A stretch of 64,000 nucleotides of DNA, taken from Planosporangium thailandense. GTDB taxonomy: Bacteria; Actinomycetota; Actinomycetes; Mycobacteriales; Micromonosporaceae. The position numbers and the translations under genes were made by a program. Below are positions 18,282 through 28,482 of the stretch, one piece after another. The notes under the pieces were generated by a model. It was not told the origin of the DNA, did not search any database, and saw nothing but the letters and a program-made list of their open reading frames with translations. The number at the start of each line of letters is the position of its first letter. Within the stretch, counting starts at the first letter, position 1. The DNA lies in the NCBI RefSeq assembly GCF_011947195.1, contig NZ_JAATVY010000003.1, positions 1 through 64,000 on the forward strand. The letters are read 5' to 3'.

Positions 18282-18704
18282 TCAGACCGAAGCCGGTACC
18301 TTTCGGCCGGACTGCCGCATCTCGGCCAGGTGCTCCGCGAGGGCGTGCGGGTCGTCGGCGATTCCTGTAAGCAGGGGCTCGGTGATGTGGGCGCGCTCTG
18401 CCTCCGGCAGCGGCTCGAAAGTCAGTCGGAGTCCGAATACGGCGGCGACCGCTGACATCGTCCCCACGGTGTGGTTGCCACCCGCTTGGGTGAATAACCG
18501 CCGGATCGCGGCGTCGTTGGCAAGGATCGCCCGTGCGACATCAGCCTTGGTCATCCCTGCCGCCGCCCGGGCGGCGTCGAGTTCGTTGACCAGGCGGTCC
18601 ACGGTCTGGATCTGCATGGACTCGACGATGTAGGCGCGCAGGAACTCAGGGTCGTTGAGGTTCTCGGCCAGGTCATCCCAGAACGCGCTACGCGTGTGGT
18701 CCAC
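18282..18704 (-). CDS. Xre/HigA-like antitoxin-type DNA-binding protein
   Basis: This 140-residue protein has a helix-turn-helix segment (MTKADVARAILANDAAIRRL) followed by TVGTMSAVAAVFGLRL, the usual Xre/HigA layout. The N-terminal 40 residues are helical (DPEFLRAYIVESMQIQTVD). GTG at 18704 is chosen because AAGGAG precedes it at good spacing; longer in-frame starts lack such a site. It faces the toxin-like gene tail to tail. Candidate operator sequence lies just upstream of its start. Confidence 0.72.
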   Translation of the reverse strand: MDHTRSAFWDDLAENLNDPEFLRAYIVESMQIQTVDRLVNELDAARAAAGMTKADVARAILANDAAIRRLFTQAGGNHTVGTMSAVAAVFGLRLTFEPLPEAERAHITEPLLTGIADDPHALAEHLAEMRQSGRKVPASV

Positions 18705-18719
18705 AGCATCTCCTTCGAC

Positions 18720-18733
18720 TTCCCACTCGGGAA
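18720..18733. promoter_or_regulatory. Candidate operator upstream of the antitoxin-like gene
   Basis: The inverted repeat TTCCC-N4-GGGAA sits about 16 bp upstream of the GTG at 18704. AT-rich sequence suitable for a -10 region (TAGCATAT on the minus strand) lies just beyond. Autoregulation would be normal for HigA-like proteins, but the site is untested. Confidence 0.4.
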
Positions 18734-18834
18734 ACGTAACAAATATGCTACGCCCATCGGTTGGCCGCATCAACATTTCCCAGGTCGCCGCGCAATCGCC
18801 ACCGGCATTGCCGTTGCGCCGCTCGCGCAGGCCG

Positions 18835-18915
18835 TCAGTAGGTCTGTATCTCGACGAGGTTGTCCTCCGGGTCGCGCAGGTACGCCGAGCGCACGCCCCA
18901 GCCGGGGCGGTCCGC
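18835..18915 (-). pseudogene. C-terminal remnant of a glyoxalase/VOC-family gene
   Basis: One minus-strand frame reads GWGVRSAYLRDPEDNLVEI followed by QTY and a stop, the standard C-terminal strand of vicinal-oxygen-chelate (glyoxalase) proteins including the metal Glu. The frame is closed upstream by the stop codon of the adjacent acyl-CoA dehydrogenase gene at 18931-18933, so the rest of the VOC gene is gone. It looks like a deletion scar at the end of the acyl-CoA operon. Confidence 0.6.
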
Positions 18916-18930
18916 CGGGGGTGATGGCCG

Positions 18931-20091
18931 TCAGTACGACTTCTCCTGGCCGAGCACGTGCTGGGCCACGTAGTTGAGGATCATCTCGCGGGACACCGGA
19001 GCGATCCGCCCGGCGCGTACGCCGCCCATCAGCGTGGCCACCCCGTACTCGGTGGTCATGCCGTTGCCGCCGTGCACCTGTATCGCCGTGTCGACGGCGA
19101 GCACCGCGGCCTCGGCCGAGGCGTACTTGGCCATGTTCGCGGCGGCCCCGGCTTCGAGGTCGCGGCCGGCGTCGTACAGGAAGGCCGCCTTTGCGATCAT
19201 CAACCTGGCCAGCTCGACCTGGATCGCCGCGTGGGCCAGCGGGTGCGCCACGCCCTGATGCGCGCCGACGGGCCGGCCCCAGACGGACCGTCCGGACACA
19301 TAGGACGATGCCCGCTCCAGCGCGTACCGGGCGGTGCCGATACTCATCGCGGCGACCGTGATCCGCTCGGGGTTGAGGCCGCTGAACAGCGCGGGCAGGC
19401 CCGCCTCGGCCGACCCGCCGATCAGGGCGTCGGCCGGCACCCGGACCCCGTCGAAGAACAGCATGAACTGGTTCTCCGGTGACACGATCTCCATGCCGAT
19501 CTTCGTCACGGTCAGCCCGGGCGCGTCCGTCGGGACCAGGAACAGCGCCGGGCTCAATCGGCCGGTCCGCTCGTCGGCCATCCGGGCGACGACCAGCACG
19601 TACGAGCATTCGTCGACGCCGGAGATGAAGACCTTGCGGCCGGACAGCACGTACCCGTCGCCGTCGGGGTGCGCCACCGTCGCCAGGCGGTGGAAGTTGG
19701 AGCCGGCGTCGGGCTCGGTGATCGCGAAGCAGACCTTCAGCGTCCCGTCCGCGAAGCCGGGCAGGTACGCCGCCCGCTGCGCGCCCGTGCCGTGCTTGGC
19801 GACGATCGTGGCCGCGATGGCCGGCGAGACCACGAGCAGGAGCAATGGGCAGCCGGCCGCGGCAAGCTCCTCGCAGACGATCGCCAGTTCGGTGATGCCG
19901 CTGCCACCGCCGCCGTACTCGGTCGGCACGCTCACGCCGAGGTAGCCGAGCTTGCCCGCCTCGGTCCACAGTTCGTCGGTGTGCTCTCCGGCCTTGGCCT
20001 TGTCGACGTAGTAGGAGTGGCCGAAGCGCTTACCGAGGGCCGCGACGGAGTCGCGGAGCAGCCGCTGCTCGGCGGTGGGTTCGAAGTCCAT
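18931..20091 (-). CDS. Acyl-CoA dehydrogenase (last gene of the AtuA-type operon)
   Basis: This 386-residue flavoprotein has the usual three-domain plan: an N-terminal helical domain, the FAD-site strand CFAITEPDAGSNFH, and the C-terminal helical domain with QVHGGNGMTTEYGVATLMG. It would oxidise an acyl-CoA to the 2-enoyl-CoA and pass electrons to ETF. The GGAGGGG ribosome site fixes the ATG at 20091. It is 30 bp behind the biotin carboxylase gene, separated by a striking hairpin that may lower its expression. The acyl chain specificity is not evident. Confidence 0.9.
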   Translation of the reverse strand: MDFEPTAEQRLLRDSVAALGKRFGHSYYVDKAKAGEHTDELWTEAGKLGYLGVSVPTEYGGGGSGITELAIVCEELAAAGCPLLLLVVSPAIAATIVAKHGTGAQRAAYLPGFADGTLKVCFAITEPDAGSNFHRLATVAHPDGDGYVLSGRKVFISGVDECSYVLVVARMADERTGRLSPALFLVPTDAPGLTVTKIGMEIVSPENQFMLFFDGVRVPADALIGGSAEAGLPALFSGLNPERITVAAMSIGTARYALERASSYVSGRSVWGRPVGAHQGVAHPLAHAAIQVELARLMIAKAAFLYDAGRDLEAGAAANMAKYASAEAAVLAVDTAIQVHGGNGMTTEYGVATLMGGVRAGRIAPVSREMILNYVAQHVLGQEKSY

Positions 20092-20110
20092 GGTTCTCCC
20101 CTCCTGGCGT

Positions 20111-20158
20111 GATCACGGAAACTATTCCGTGTCCGAGCACGGAAGAGTTTCCGTGATC
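20111..20158 (-). promoter_or_regulatory. Long intercistronic hairpin over the carboxylase stop codon
   Basis: A 21-bp stem with a single mismatch and a 6-nt loop (outer arms GATCACGGAAACT and AGTTTCCGTGATC, inner arms TTCCGTG and CACGGAA) covers the last 12 codons and stop of the biotin carboxylase gene. The spacer and ribosome site of the next gene follow directly. It could act as an attenuator, an RNA-processing or stability element, or be a transposed palindrome. Confidence 0.65.
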
Positions 20159-22064
20159 ATGAGAAGTGCGGCGCCGCGCTCCACCTGCGAGCCGGGTTCG
20201 ACGCGCAGGTCGGCCACCACGCCGTCGACTGGCGCGTACACGGGATGCTCGAGCTTCATCGCCTCGAGCGTGAGCAGCAGGTCACCGGCGGCGACCGGCT
20301 GACCTGGCGTGACGAGGACCCGGCCCACGGTGCCCGGCAGCGGGGCCACCAGGGAGCCCTCCGTCGCGTCCGGAGTGGGCAACGGGAACCGCGGTGCCTC
20401 GGTGAGTGCCACCGAGCCGTCCGGTCCGTCCACATACGACACATCGCCGACCCGGTGGACCGAGTACGACCGGCGCACGCCGTCGACGCTGAGCACGACC
20501 CGATCAGGGGTGGCGGAGACGAGGGCGATTCCCGGCGGCTCCACCAGGGCCCCGTCGCGGTCGAGCCGATAGCGGATCTCCATCTCGCCGAAGGTGACGG
20601 TCTGCGGCGCGGACGGGACGTTGCGCCAGCCCGACGGCAGCGACGAGCGGGACGACCGTTCCGCTGCTCGGGCGAGCGCAGCCGCGAGGCCCGGCAGGCC
20701 GAGGTCGGACAGGAGCGGTGCGAAAACCTCCGGGTGCGCCTCCAGGAAGCCGGTGTCGGTGTCCCCGGCGCGGAACGACGGGTGCCGCAGGACGCGTACC
20801 AGCAGATCCCGGTTGGTGACCAGACCGTGGATCCGGCTGCCGGCCAGCGCTGTGGCCAGCATCCGCGCCGCCTCCGTCCGCGTCGGCGCCCAGGCGATCA
20901 CCTTCGCGAGCATCGGGTCGTAGTGCACCCCGACAAGGGAGCCGTCGCACACGCCCGAGTCCAGCCGCAACCCGGGCGCGGGCAACGGCCCGAACGACCC
21001 CGAGACCCCGGGTACGGCGATCCGGTGCAGCGTGCCGGTCGACGGCAGCCAACCGGCTGCGGGATCCTCGGCGTACAGGCGGACCTCGATCGCGTGGCCG
21101 CGCATCGGCGGTGGACCGTCGAACGGAAGCGGGCCGCCCTCGGCGATCAGCAGTTGCAGACGTACCAGGTCGACGCCGGCTACGCACTCGGTCACCGGGT
21201 GCTCGACCTGCAGCCGGGTGTTCATCTCCAGGAAGTAGAAGTCGCCGGAGTCCGCCAGCAGGAACTCCACCGTGCCGGCGCCCACGTAGCCGATCGCCCG
21301 CGCCGCCGCGGTCGCCGCGGCACACAGCCTCTCGCGCAGCGCCGGCGTCACCGCCGGCGACGGGGTCTCCTCGACGATCTTCTGGTGGCGGCGCTGGATC
21401 GAGCACTCCCGCTCACCGAGGGTCACCACGTTGCCGAGCGAGTCGGCGAGCACCTGCACCTCGACGTGGCGGGCGGCCTCGACGTACCGCTCGCAGAAGA
21501 CCGTACCGTCGCCGAAGGCCGCGGCGGCCTCGCGCCGGGCGGCCGCCACCGCGTCGGCGAGCGACTCCGCGTCGCGCACGATCCGCATGCCCCGGCCGCC
21601 GCCTCCCGCGGACGCCTTCACGAGGACGGGGAAGTCGGTGACCTCGCCCGGGTCGGTCCAGGTGGGCAGCATCGGTACCCCGGCCTCGGCCAGCAGGGCC
21701 TTGGCCTCCAACTTGGAGCCCATGACCGCGATCGCCTTGGGCGGCGGGCCGACCCAGGTCAGCCCGGCGTCGAGGACGGCGCGGGCGAACTCGGCGTTCT
21801 CCGACAGGAACCCGTATCCGGGGTGCACCGCGTCCGCGCCGGCCTTGCGCGCGGCCTCGATGAGCAGGTCGGCGCGCAGATAGGTGTCGGCGGGGGCGCT
21901 TCCCGGCAGGCGCACCGCGAAATCGGCTTCGACAGCGTGCGGGGAGTCCGCGTCGGCGTCGGCGTACACGGCCACCGTCTCGATGCCGGCCGTGCGGCAG
22001 GTGGCGAAGACCCGGCGGGCGATCTCACCCCGGTTGGCGACCAGAAGTCGTTCAATCATCGTCA

Positions 22065-22065
<1 letters not shown>
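20122..22065 (-). CDS. Acyl-CoA carboxylase alpha subunit (biotin carboxylase plus biotin carrier)
   Basis: This 647-residue subunit starts IERLLVANRGEIARRVF and has the ATP-grasp loop KASAGGGGRGMRI, ECSIQRRHQK, and EMNTRLQVEHPVTE with the catalytic base. A BT-like linker and the C-terminal biotinyl domain (LEAMKLEHP, Lys near 602) follow. It carboxylates its own biotin, which the adjacent CT subunit uses. ATG at 22065 overlaps the CT stop (TGATG). Methylcrotonyl-CoA or geranyl-CoA is the likeliest substrate given AtuA and two dehydrogenases, but propionyl or acetyl-CoA cannot be excluded. The last residues (LPCSDTE) come from the hairpin. Confidence 0.9.
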
Positions 22066-23648
<1,583 letters not shown>

Positions 23649-23652
23649 GCCG

Positions 23653-24771
23653 TCACACCCCCAGTTGCTTCGCGATGAGCTCGTTCATGATCTCGGTGGT
23701 GCCGCCGCCGATCCCCAGGATCCGGGCGTCGCGGTAGTGCCGCTCCACCTCCGTGCCGCGCAGGTAGCCGAGCCCGCCGTGCAGCTGTACGGCCTGGTCG
23801 ACGGCGCTGTCGCAGACCTCGACGGCGGTGTTCTTCGCCATCGCCACCTCGGCGACCAGTGGCTCGCCTGCGTTGATCCGGGCCGCTACGTGCCGGACGT
23901 ACGTGCGGGCCACGTCGATCCGGCGGGCCAGGTCGGCGATCCGGTGCCGGACCACCTGCCGGCTGGCGAGTGGTCTGCCGAACGTGTGTCGGTCGGACAC
24001 CCAGTGGATCGTCAGGTCCAGGCAGCGCTGCGCGGTCGCGTACGCGCTGACGGCGAGCGAGATCCGCTCGGTCGCGAAGTGCCGCATGAGCTGGGCGAAC
24101 CCGGTGCCCTCCGGGCCCACGAGGTGGCTGGCCGGCACTGTCGTGTCGGTGAAGGCCAGCTCGGCCGTGTCGGAGCAGTGCCAGCCCATCTTCTCCAGCC
24201 GGCGGGTCACGGTCGGGTGGTCGATGACGAGCAGCGAGATCCCGTTGTCGGTCTTCACGGCAGTCGTGACGAAGTCGGCCCGGGCGCCGCTGGTGATGTA
24301 CGTCTTCGAGCCGTTGACGACGAAGTGGTCGCCTGTGCGGACCGCCCGGGTGCGGATCGCCGCCACATCGGAGCCGCCGTCGGGCTCGGTGACGGCGAGC
24401 GCGCCGATCTTCTCGCCTTGTAACGTTGGTCGGACATATTGGTCGATCAGCGCCCCGTCGCCGCTGTCCACGATGTGCGGCAGCGCGATGCCGTGCGTGA
24501 ACAGGGCCGCGACCAGTCCCGACGAGCCGCCCGCCAGGATCAGCTCCTCGGTGACGACGATCCGGTCGCGCAGGTCCCCGCCAGAGCCGCCGACCTCTTC
24601 GGGGAAGCCGATACCGAGCAGCCCGATCCGCGCCGCTGTCCCGTGCAGTTCGCGGGGAACCTCGCCGGCCCGCTCCCAGTCGTCCAGGTACGGGCTGACT
24701 TCGTTGTCGACGAAGCGGCGGGTCAGGTCCCGCAGCGCCCGCCGCTCCGGCGTGCCGAAGGGGTCGTTCAC
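23653..24771 (-). CDS. Acyl-CoA dehydrogenase
   Basis: This 372-residue enzyme starts at a GTG overlapping the AtuA stop (GTGA). It shows ALAVTEPDGGSDVAA at the flavin site, WHCSDTAELAFTDTTVPA, and a C-terminal QLHGGLGYLRGTEVERHYRD with IGGGTTEIM. The active-site Glu of many family members lies in this region. It is more like medium/branched-chain acyl-CoA dehydrogenases than its operon partner at 18931, so the two probably act on different intermediates. Confidence 0.9.
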   Translation of the reverse strand: MNDPFGTPERRALRDLTRRFVDNEVSPYLDDWERAGEVPRELHGTAARIGLLGIGFPEEVGGSGGDLRDRIVVTEELILAGGSSGLVAALFTHGIALPHIVDSGDGALIDQYVRPTLQGEKIGALAVTEPDGGSDVAAIRTRAVRTGDHFVVNGSKTYITSGARADFVTTAVKTDNGISLLVIDHPTVTRRLEKMGWHCSDTAELAFTDTTVPASHLVGPEGTGFAQLMRHFATERISLAVSAYATAQRCLDLTIHWVSDRHTFGRPLASRQVVRHRIADLARRIDVARTYVRHVAARINAGEPLVAEVAMAKNTAVEVCDSAVDQAVQLHGGLGYLRGTEVERHYRDARILGIGGGTTEIMNELIAKQLGV

Positions 24772-26456
24772 AGCAGTTCCTCGGGCACGATCTCCTCCGG
24801 TATGTCGACCAGCCGGGAGCGCAGCCACTCGCCGAGCGCCTTGGCCTGCGGGTCGAACCGGGTGGACGCCGCCACCCCGCGCCCGAGCAGCCCGTGGAGG
24901 ACGAAGTTGAGCGCCCGCAGGTTGGGCAGCTCGTACCGGTCGATGGCGAGCGCGTCGGTCTCCGGCAGCAGTTCGCGCACCCGCTCGACGGTGAGGAAGT
25001 CCCGCAGCCACCCGTACGACCGGTCGGTGCGCGCCCAGACGCCGAGGTTCGCGTCCCCGCCCTTGTCCCCGGAGCGGGCCCCCGCCACCGTGCCGAGCGG
25101 CACCCGGCGCGTCGGACCGGTTGGCGCCGCCGCCGCGCCGTGGACGGCGGGCGGGGCGCTCTCCGTGCCGACGATGGGCGGGGGAGCGATCGGCACCCGT
25201 TCGCCGGACGGCAGCACCGCCGTGTGCGGCACGTCGGACTGCGGCACGAACTCGGCGGTGAACACCCCGACCGGGGTGGCGTCGCCGGGCGGCCCGGTCA
25301 GCGTGAAACCCGGGTACGACGCGAGCGCCAGCTCCACCGCGGCCTGTGAGAACGCGCGTCCGGCCCGGCGGGCGTCGCCGTCGGTGATGTGTACGTGCAG
25401 CAGCGCGCTCGCCGCCTCCTCGGTGCCGGCGTCCGGGTGGTCGGTACGGGCGAGGGTGAACTCCAGCCCGTCGGGGCCGACCGCGTCCTCCAGCTGGGCG
25501 CGGGCCAGCGCCGCCTTGGCCTCGATGGCCAGGCCGCACAGCACGAACGTCATGGCGTTGCGGTAGCCGGCCAGGGTGCTCACGCCCACCTTCAGCGTGG
25601 GCGGGGGAGCGCTGCCCCGGACACCCTCGATGCGTACCCGATCGGGGCCGTCCTCGCGGAGCCGGATCGTGTCGAAGTGCGTGACCACGTCGGGGCCGAC
25701 GTACGCCGGCGCCCCGATCTCGTACAGCAGTTGGGCGGTGATCGTCTCAGGCGTGACGGCGCCGCCGGTGCCCGGGTGTTTGGTGATGACGGCGGAGCCG
25801 TCGGAGTGGAGTTCGGCGATGGGGAAGCCGGGCCGGCGGCCGGAGTCGGGCAGTTCGGTGAAGAAGGCGTAGTTGCCGCCGGTCGCCTGCGCGCCGCACT
25901 CGAGGACGTGCCCGGCGGCGGTCGCGCCGGCCAGCGCGTCGAAATCGTCGCGGGACCAGCCGAAGTGCGCGATCGCCGGCCCGACCACGAGCGAGGCGTC
26001 GGTGACCCGTCCGGTCACCACGATGTCCGCGCCGGCAGCCAGGCACTCGGCGATCCCGAAGGCGCCGAGGTAGGCGTTGGCCGTCAACGCACCGGGAAAG
26101 CGCGCCGTGACGTCGTCGCCGTCGACGATCCCGATCTTTGCATCCGGCCGCAGTGCCTTCAGCGCCTTCAGCCCCTCGGCGAGGCCGAACGGGTTGAGGC
26201 CGCCGGCGTTCGTGACGACCTTGACGCCCCGGTCGAGCGCCGTGCCGAGGCACTGCTCCATCTGGCGCAGGAACGTCTTCGCGTACCCGGTTCGGGCGTC
26301 CTTCGCGCGGTCGCGGCCGAGGATCAGCATGGTCAGCTCGGCCAGGTAGTCGCCGGTCAGCACGTCCAGCTCACCGCCGTCGAGCAGGTCACGCCAGGCG
26401 GTGAAGCGGTCGCCGTAGAAGCCGGAGGCGTTGCCGATGCGCAGGGTGCGGGTCAT
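24768..26456 (-). CDS. atuA: AtuA-type protein (DUF1446)
   Basis: This 562-residue protein begins LRIGNASGFYGDRFTAW and has VVTNAGGLNPFGLAEGLKAL, VVTGRVTDASLVVGPA and the C-terminal GARSGDKGGDANLGVWAR stretch of AtuA proteins. AtuA is required for acyclic terpene use in Pseudomonas, but its reaction is unresolved, and relatives occur with branched-chain acyl-CoA genes in actinobacteria. The start overlaps the regulator's stop (ATGA). The full length includes the C-terminal domain that is sometimes a separate gene. Confidence 0.87.
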   Translation of the reverse strand: MTRTLRIGNASGFYGDRFTAWRDLLDGGELDVLTGDYLAELTMLILGRDRAKDARTGYAKTFLRQMEQCLGTALDRGVKVVTNAGGLNPFGLAEGLKALKALRPDAKIGIVDGDDVTARFPGALTANAYLGAFGIAECLAAGADIVVTGRVTDASLVVGPAIAHFGWSRDDFDALAGATAAGHVLECGAQATGGNYAFFTELPDSGRRPGFPIAELHSDGSAVITKHPGTGGAVTPETITAQLLYEIGAPAYVGPDVVTHFDTIRLREDGPDRVRIEGVRGSAPPPTLKVGVSTLAGYRNAMTFVLCGLAIEAKAALARAQLEDAVGPDGLEFTLARTDHPDAGTEEAASALLHVHITDGDARRAGRAFSQAAVELALASYPGFTLTGPPGDATPVGVFTAEFVPQSDVPHTAVLPSGERVPIAPPPIVGTESAPPAVHGAAAAPTGPTRRVPLGTVAGARSGDKGGDANLGVWARTDRSYGWLRDFLTVERVRELLPETDALAIDRYELPNLRALNFVLHGLLGRGVAASTRFDPQAKALGEWLRSRLVDIPEEIVPEELL

Positions 26457-27091
26457 TTCGCCGGCTCCCGGATCACGTCGACCAGTTGGCGCTTCCACAC
26501 ATCCAGTAGCTGCTCGCGGCGGCGCGAGTCGTCGCTGAGCAGGTTGGCGACTCCGAGTCCCCGGAGCAGGTCGAGGGTCGCCTGCACGGTCTCCCGTACG
26601 CCCGGTCTGGTCTCGTCGGCGCCCAGCAGTTCCACGGCGAGCCGGTGCATCTCGCGCCCGACCCGGGCCTCCAGCGGCACGAGCGCCGCTCTGAGCTCGG
26701 GATCGGTACGACCGGCCATCCACACCTCGAGCGCGGCCACGAACAGCGGGCCGGTGAACGCGGCCGCGAGCAGGTCGACGACGCGGTCCACCCGGTGTTC
26801 GAGGTCGTCGGCGTGTGGGCCGCCTGCGCTGTCTCCCATCGCGGCGGAGGCCTCTGCCCGGATCTCCGCCGCCCGCCGCTCGGCCAGGTGCGAAACGGCG
26901 GCCAGCACGAGCGCCGTGCGGGTGGGGTAGTGGTGCAGCTGGGCGCCGCGCGAGACGCCGGCGCGCTCGGCGACGACCGCGGTCGACGTGCCGGACCAGC
27001 CGAACTCCACCAGGCATTCGACGGTCGCCTCGAGCAGGCGCTGCCGGGTCACGCGGCTGCGCTCCTGCTGGGGAGCGCGGGTGGCGGTCAC
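26453..27091 (-). CDS. TetR-family regulator of the AtuA-type operon
   Basis: This 212-residue protein has the TetR DNA-binding domain (TRQRLLEATVECLVEFGWSG, then VVAERAGVSRGAQLHHYPTR) and a divergent ligand domain. GTG at 27091 is chosen because a promoter (TTGACT, 17 bp, GAGGCT) ends 6 nt before it. A perfect palindrome overlaps the TTGACT box, so the regulator most likely represses its own operon. The gene is first in a run of six with overlaps or short gaps. An acyl-CoA from the pathway would be the natural inducer; this is inference. Confidence 0.88.
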   Translation of the reverse strand: MTATRAPQQERSRVTRQRLLEATVECLVEFGWSGTSTAVVAERAGVSRGAQLHHYPTRTALVLAAVSHLAERRAAEIRAEASAAMGDSAGGPHADDLEHRVDRVVDLLAAAFTGPLFVAALEVWMAGRTDPELRAALVPLEARVGREMHRLAVELLGADETRPGVRETVQATLDLLRGLGVANLLSDDSRRREQLLDVWKRQLVDVIREPAK

Positions 27092-27097
27092 CCGACC

Positions 27098-27131
27098 AGC
27101 CTCGCCAGCGCGAAACAAACAGTCAAGACTG
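27098..27131 (-). promoter_or_regulatory. Promoter and palindromic operator of the TetR/AtuA operon
   Basis: On the minus strand TTGACT (27121-27126) and GAGGCT (27098-27103) are 17 bp apart, and the start codon follows 6 nt later. CAGTC-AA-GACTG (27120-27131) is a perfect inverted repeat over the -35 box, well placed for repression. Confidence 0.6.
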
Positions 27132-27187
27132 ATTTTTTTCAGGACAGGTCATGGCGCGGTGGCGGCTGGGCGGAGACGCGGTGGTGG

Positions 27188-27739
27188 TCAGGCGGAGACG
27201 CGGCGCGGCGGGGTCGGCGTTTCGGTGATCTCCCGAGCGACCGTGCACGCGTCCGGCGTGGGATCCAGGTCGTCGATCCGGGTCGCGAGGCGTTGCAGGA
27301 TGGTCCGGAACGTCGCCCGGTCCGGGTCGTCCAGCGACCCCAGCAGGTGCTCCTCGGCCTGCCGGAGCCGTTCGGTCAGCCGGGCCAGGATCTCCTCACC
27401 ATGGCCGGTCACCGCGATGCGTCGGGCGCGCCGGTCGGTGGGGTCCGGTCGGCGCTCGACCAGGCCGGCCCGTTCCAGGTCGTCCAGTAGGTACGTCATG
27501 ACGGTGCGGTCGACCCCCAACTGCTGGGCAAGGGCGAGCTGGGTGCCCGGTCGGCCGCCCGCCGCCGAAGCCAGCACCTGGTAACCCCGGGGCCCGCCGG
27601 GCACGTCAGCCAGCACGGCGTTGGTGACCTTCAGGTAGGAGCGGAAGACGACGCCCAGCGCCCAGCCCAGATCCGCGTCGAGAGCGCCGCACACGCGTGC
27701 GGCGTCGTCGCAGGGGGTGGACGTGATCTCGGGCACCAT
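27188..27739 (-). CDS. MarR-family regulator
   Basis: This 183-residue protein has the MarR winged-helix core: TQLALAQQLGVDRTVMTYLLDDLERAGLVERRPDPTDRRARRIAVT, including the DxRxxR wing. It diverges from the azoreductase gene. A strongly symmetrical sequence between them is the likely operator, so it probably represses both genes and responds to quinones or electrophiles, as similar pairs do. TAACAT lies 6 nt before the ATG. Confidence 0.88.
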   Translation of the reverse strand: MVPEITSTPCDDAARVCGALDADLGWALGVVFRSYLKVTNAVLADVPGGPRGYQVLASAAGGRPGTQLALAQQLGVDRTVMTYLLDDLERAGLVERRPDPTDRRARRIAVTGHGEEILARLTERLRQAEEHLLGSLDDPDRATFRTILQRLATRIDDLDPTPDACTVAREITETPTPPRRVSA

Positions 27740-27745
27740 CCGTCC

Positions 27746-27751
27746 ATGTTA
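27746..27751 (-). promoter_or_regulatory. Leaderless -10 box of the MarR gene
   Basis: TAACAT on the minus strand is 6 nt before the ATG at 27739. Confidence 0.5.
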
Positions 27752-27773
27752 ATCGGATCGGGGAATGAAGGGC

Positions 27774-27810
27774 TGTTAGACAGATGTTCTGTCTGACAGA
27801 TTATCTAACA
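27774..27810. promoter_or_regulatory. Nested palindromic MarR operator region
   Basis: GTTAGACAGA (27775-27784) and TCTGTCTGAC (27788-27797) form a 10-bp inverted repeat with one mismatch and a 3-bp spacer. The outer arms TGTTAGA (27774-27780) and TCTAACA (27804-27810) add a second, wider symmetry. The block lies in the divergent MarR/azoreductase spacer. Confidence 0.65.
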
Positions 27811-27840
27811 GGCAGCACACCTCTCGCCCAAGGAGCTCCC

Positions 27841-28482
27841 TTGACCCTGTTCCGTCTTGACGCCAGCGTCCGCACCAACGGCTCGTACTCCCGTGAAGTC
27901 GCGGACACCGTGCAGGCCGCCTGGCAGGCCGAGCATCCGGACGTCCCGGTGATCCGCCGTGACCTGGGGGTCGATCCCGTACCCGCGCGCGCATGGATGA
28001 GCCTGGTCGGCGACCCCTCGACCGCTGAGGAGCGGGAAGAGGCCGCCGCGCTGGCCACCTCGCTCGCCGACGAGCTGGTCGGAGCGGACGCCTACCTGTT
28101 CGCGGTCCCGCTGTACAACTACGGCGTCCCCCACCACGTGAAGGCGTGGATGGACGTGATCCTCACCGATCCGCGGCTGGGGCCGTCCGGAGACCGGCCC
28201 CTCGCCGGGCGCCCCGCGGTGCTCGTGGTCGCCCGGGGCGGCGGCTATGGCCCGGGCACTCCCCGTGAGGGCTGGGACCACGCCACCCCGTACCTGAAGC
28301 GCATCTTCGCCGACGTCCTCGGCCTCGACCTGCAGGTGGCGGAGGCCGAGCTGACCCTTGCCGGCGTCAACCCCGCCATGGCGGAGCTGCGCGGGCTCGC
28401 CGAGCAGTCGCTGCGCGACGCGCACGAGGCGGCGCGCGAGCACGGCCGGACGATCGCCTCGCGGACCGGTGCCGCGGTCTGA
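27841..28482 (+). CDS. FMN-dependent NAD(P)H azoreductase/quinone reductase
   Basis: This 213-residue flavodoxin-fold enzyme of the AzoR type has the phosphate-binding ASVRTNGSYSREVAD, the flavin loops VPLYNYGVPHHVKAWMD and ARGGGYGPGTPREGWD, and usual AzoR length. It would reduce quinones or azo compounds by two electrons. The TTG start at 27841 is supported by AAGGAG (27830-27835). The divergent MarR gene and operator suggest induction by quinone-like compounds. The C-terminal codons lie in the first copy of a 27-bp tandem repeat. Confidence 0.86.
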   Translation: MTLFRLDASVRTNGSYSREVADTVQAAWQAEHPDVPVIRRDLGVDPVPARAWMSLVGDPSTAEEREEAAALATSLADELVGADAYLFAVPLYNYGVPHHVKAWMDVILTDPRLGPSGDRPLAGRPAVLVVARGGGYGPGTPREGWDHATPYLKRIFADVLGLDLQVAEAELTLAGVNPAMAELRGLAEQSLRDAHEAAREHGRTIASRTGAAV

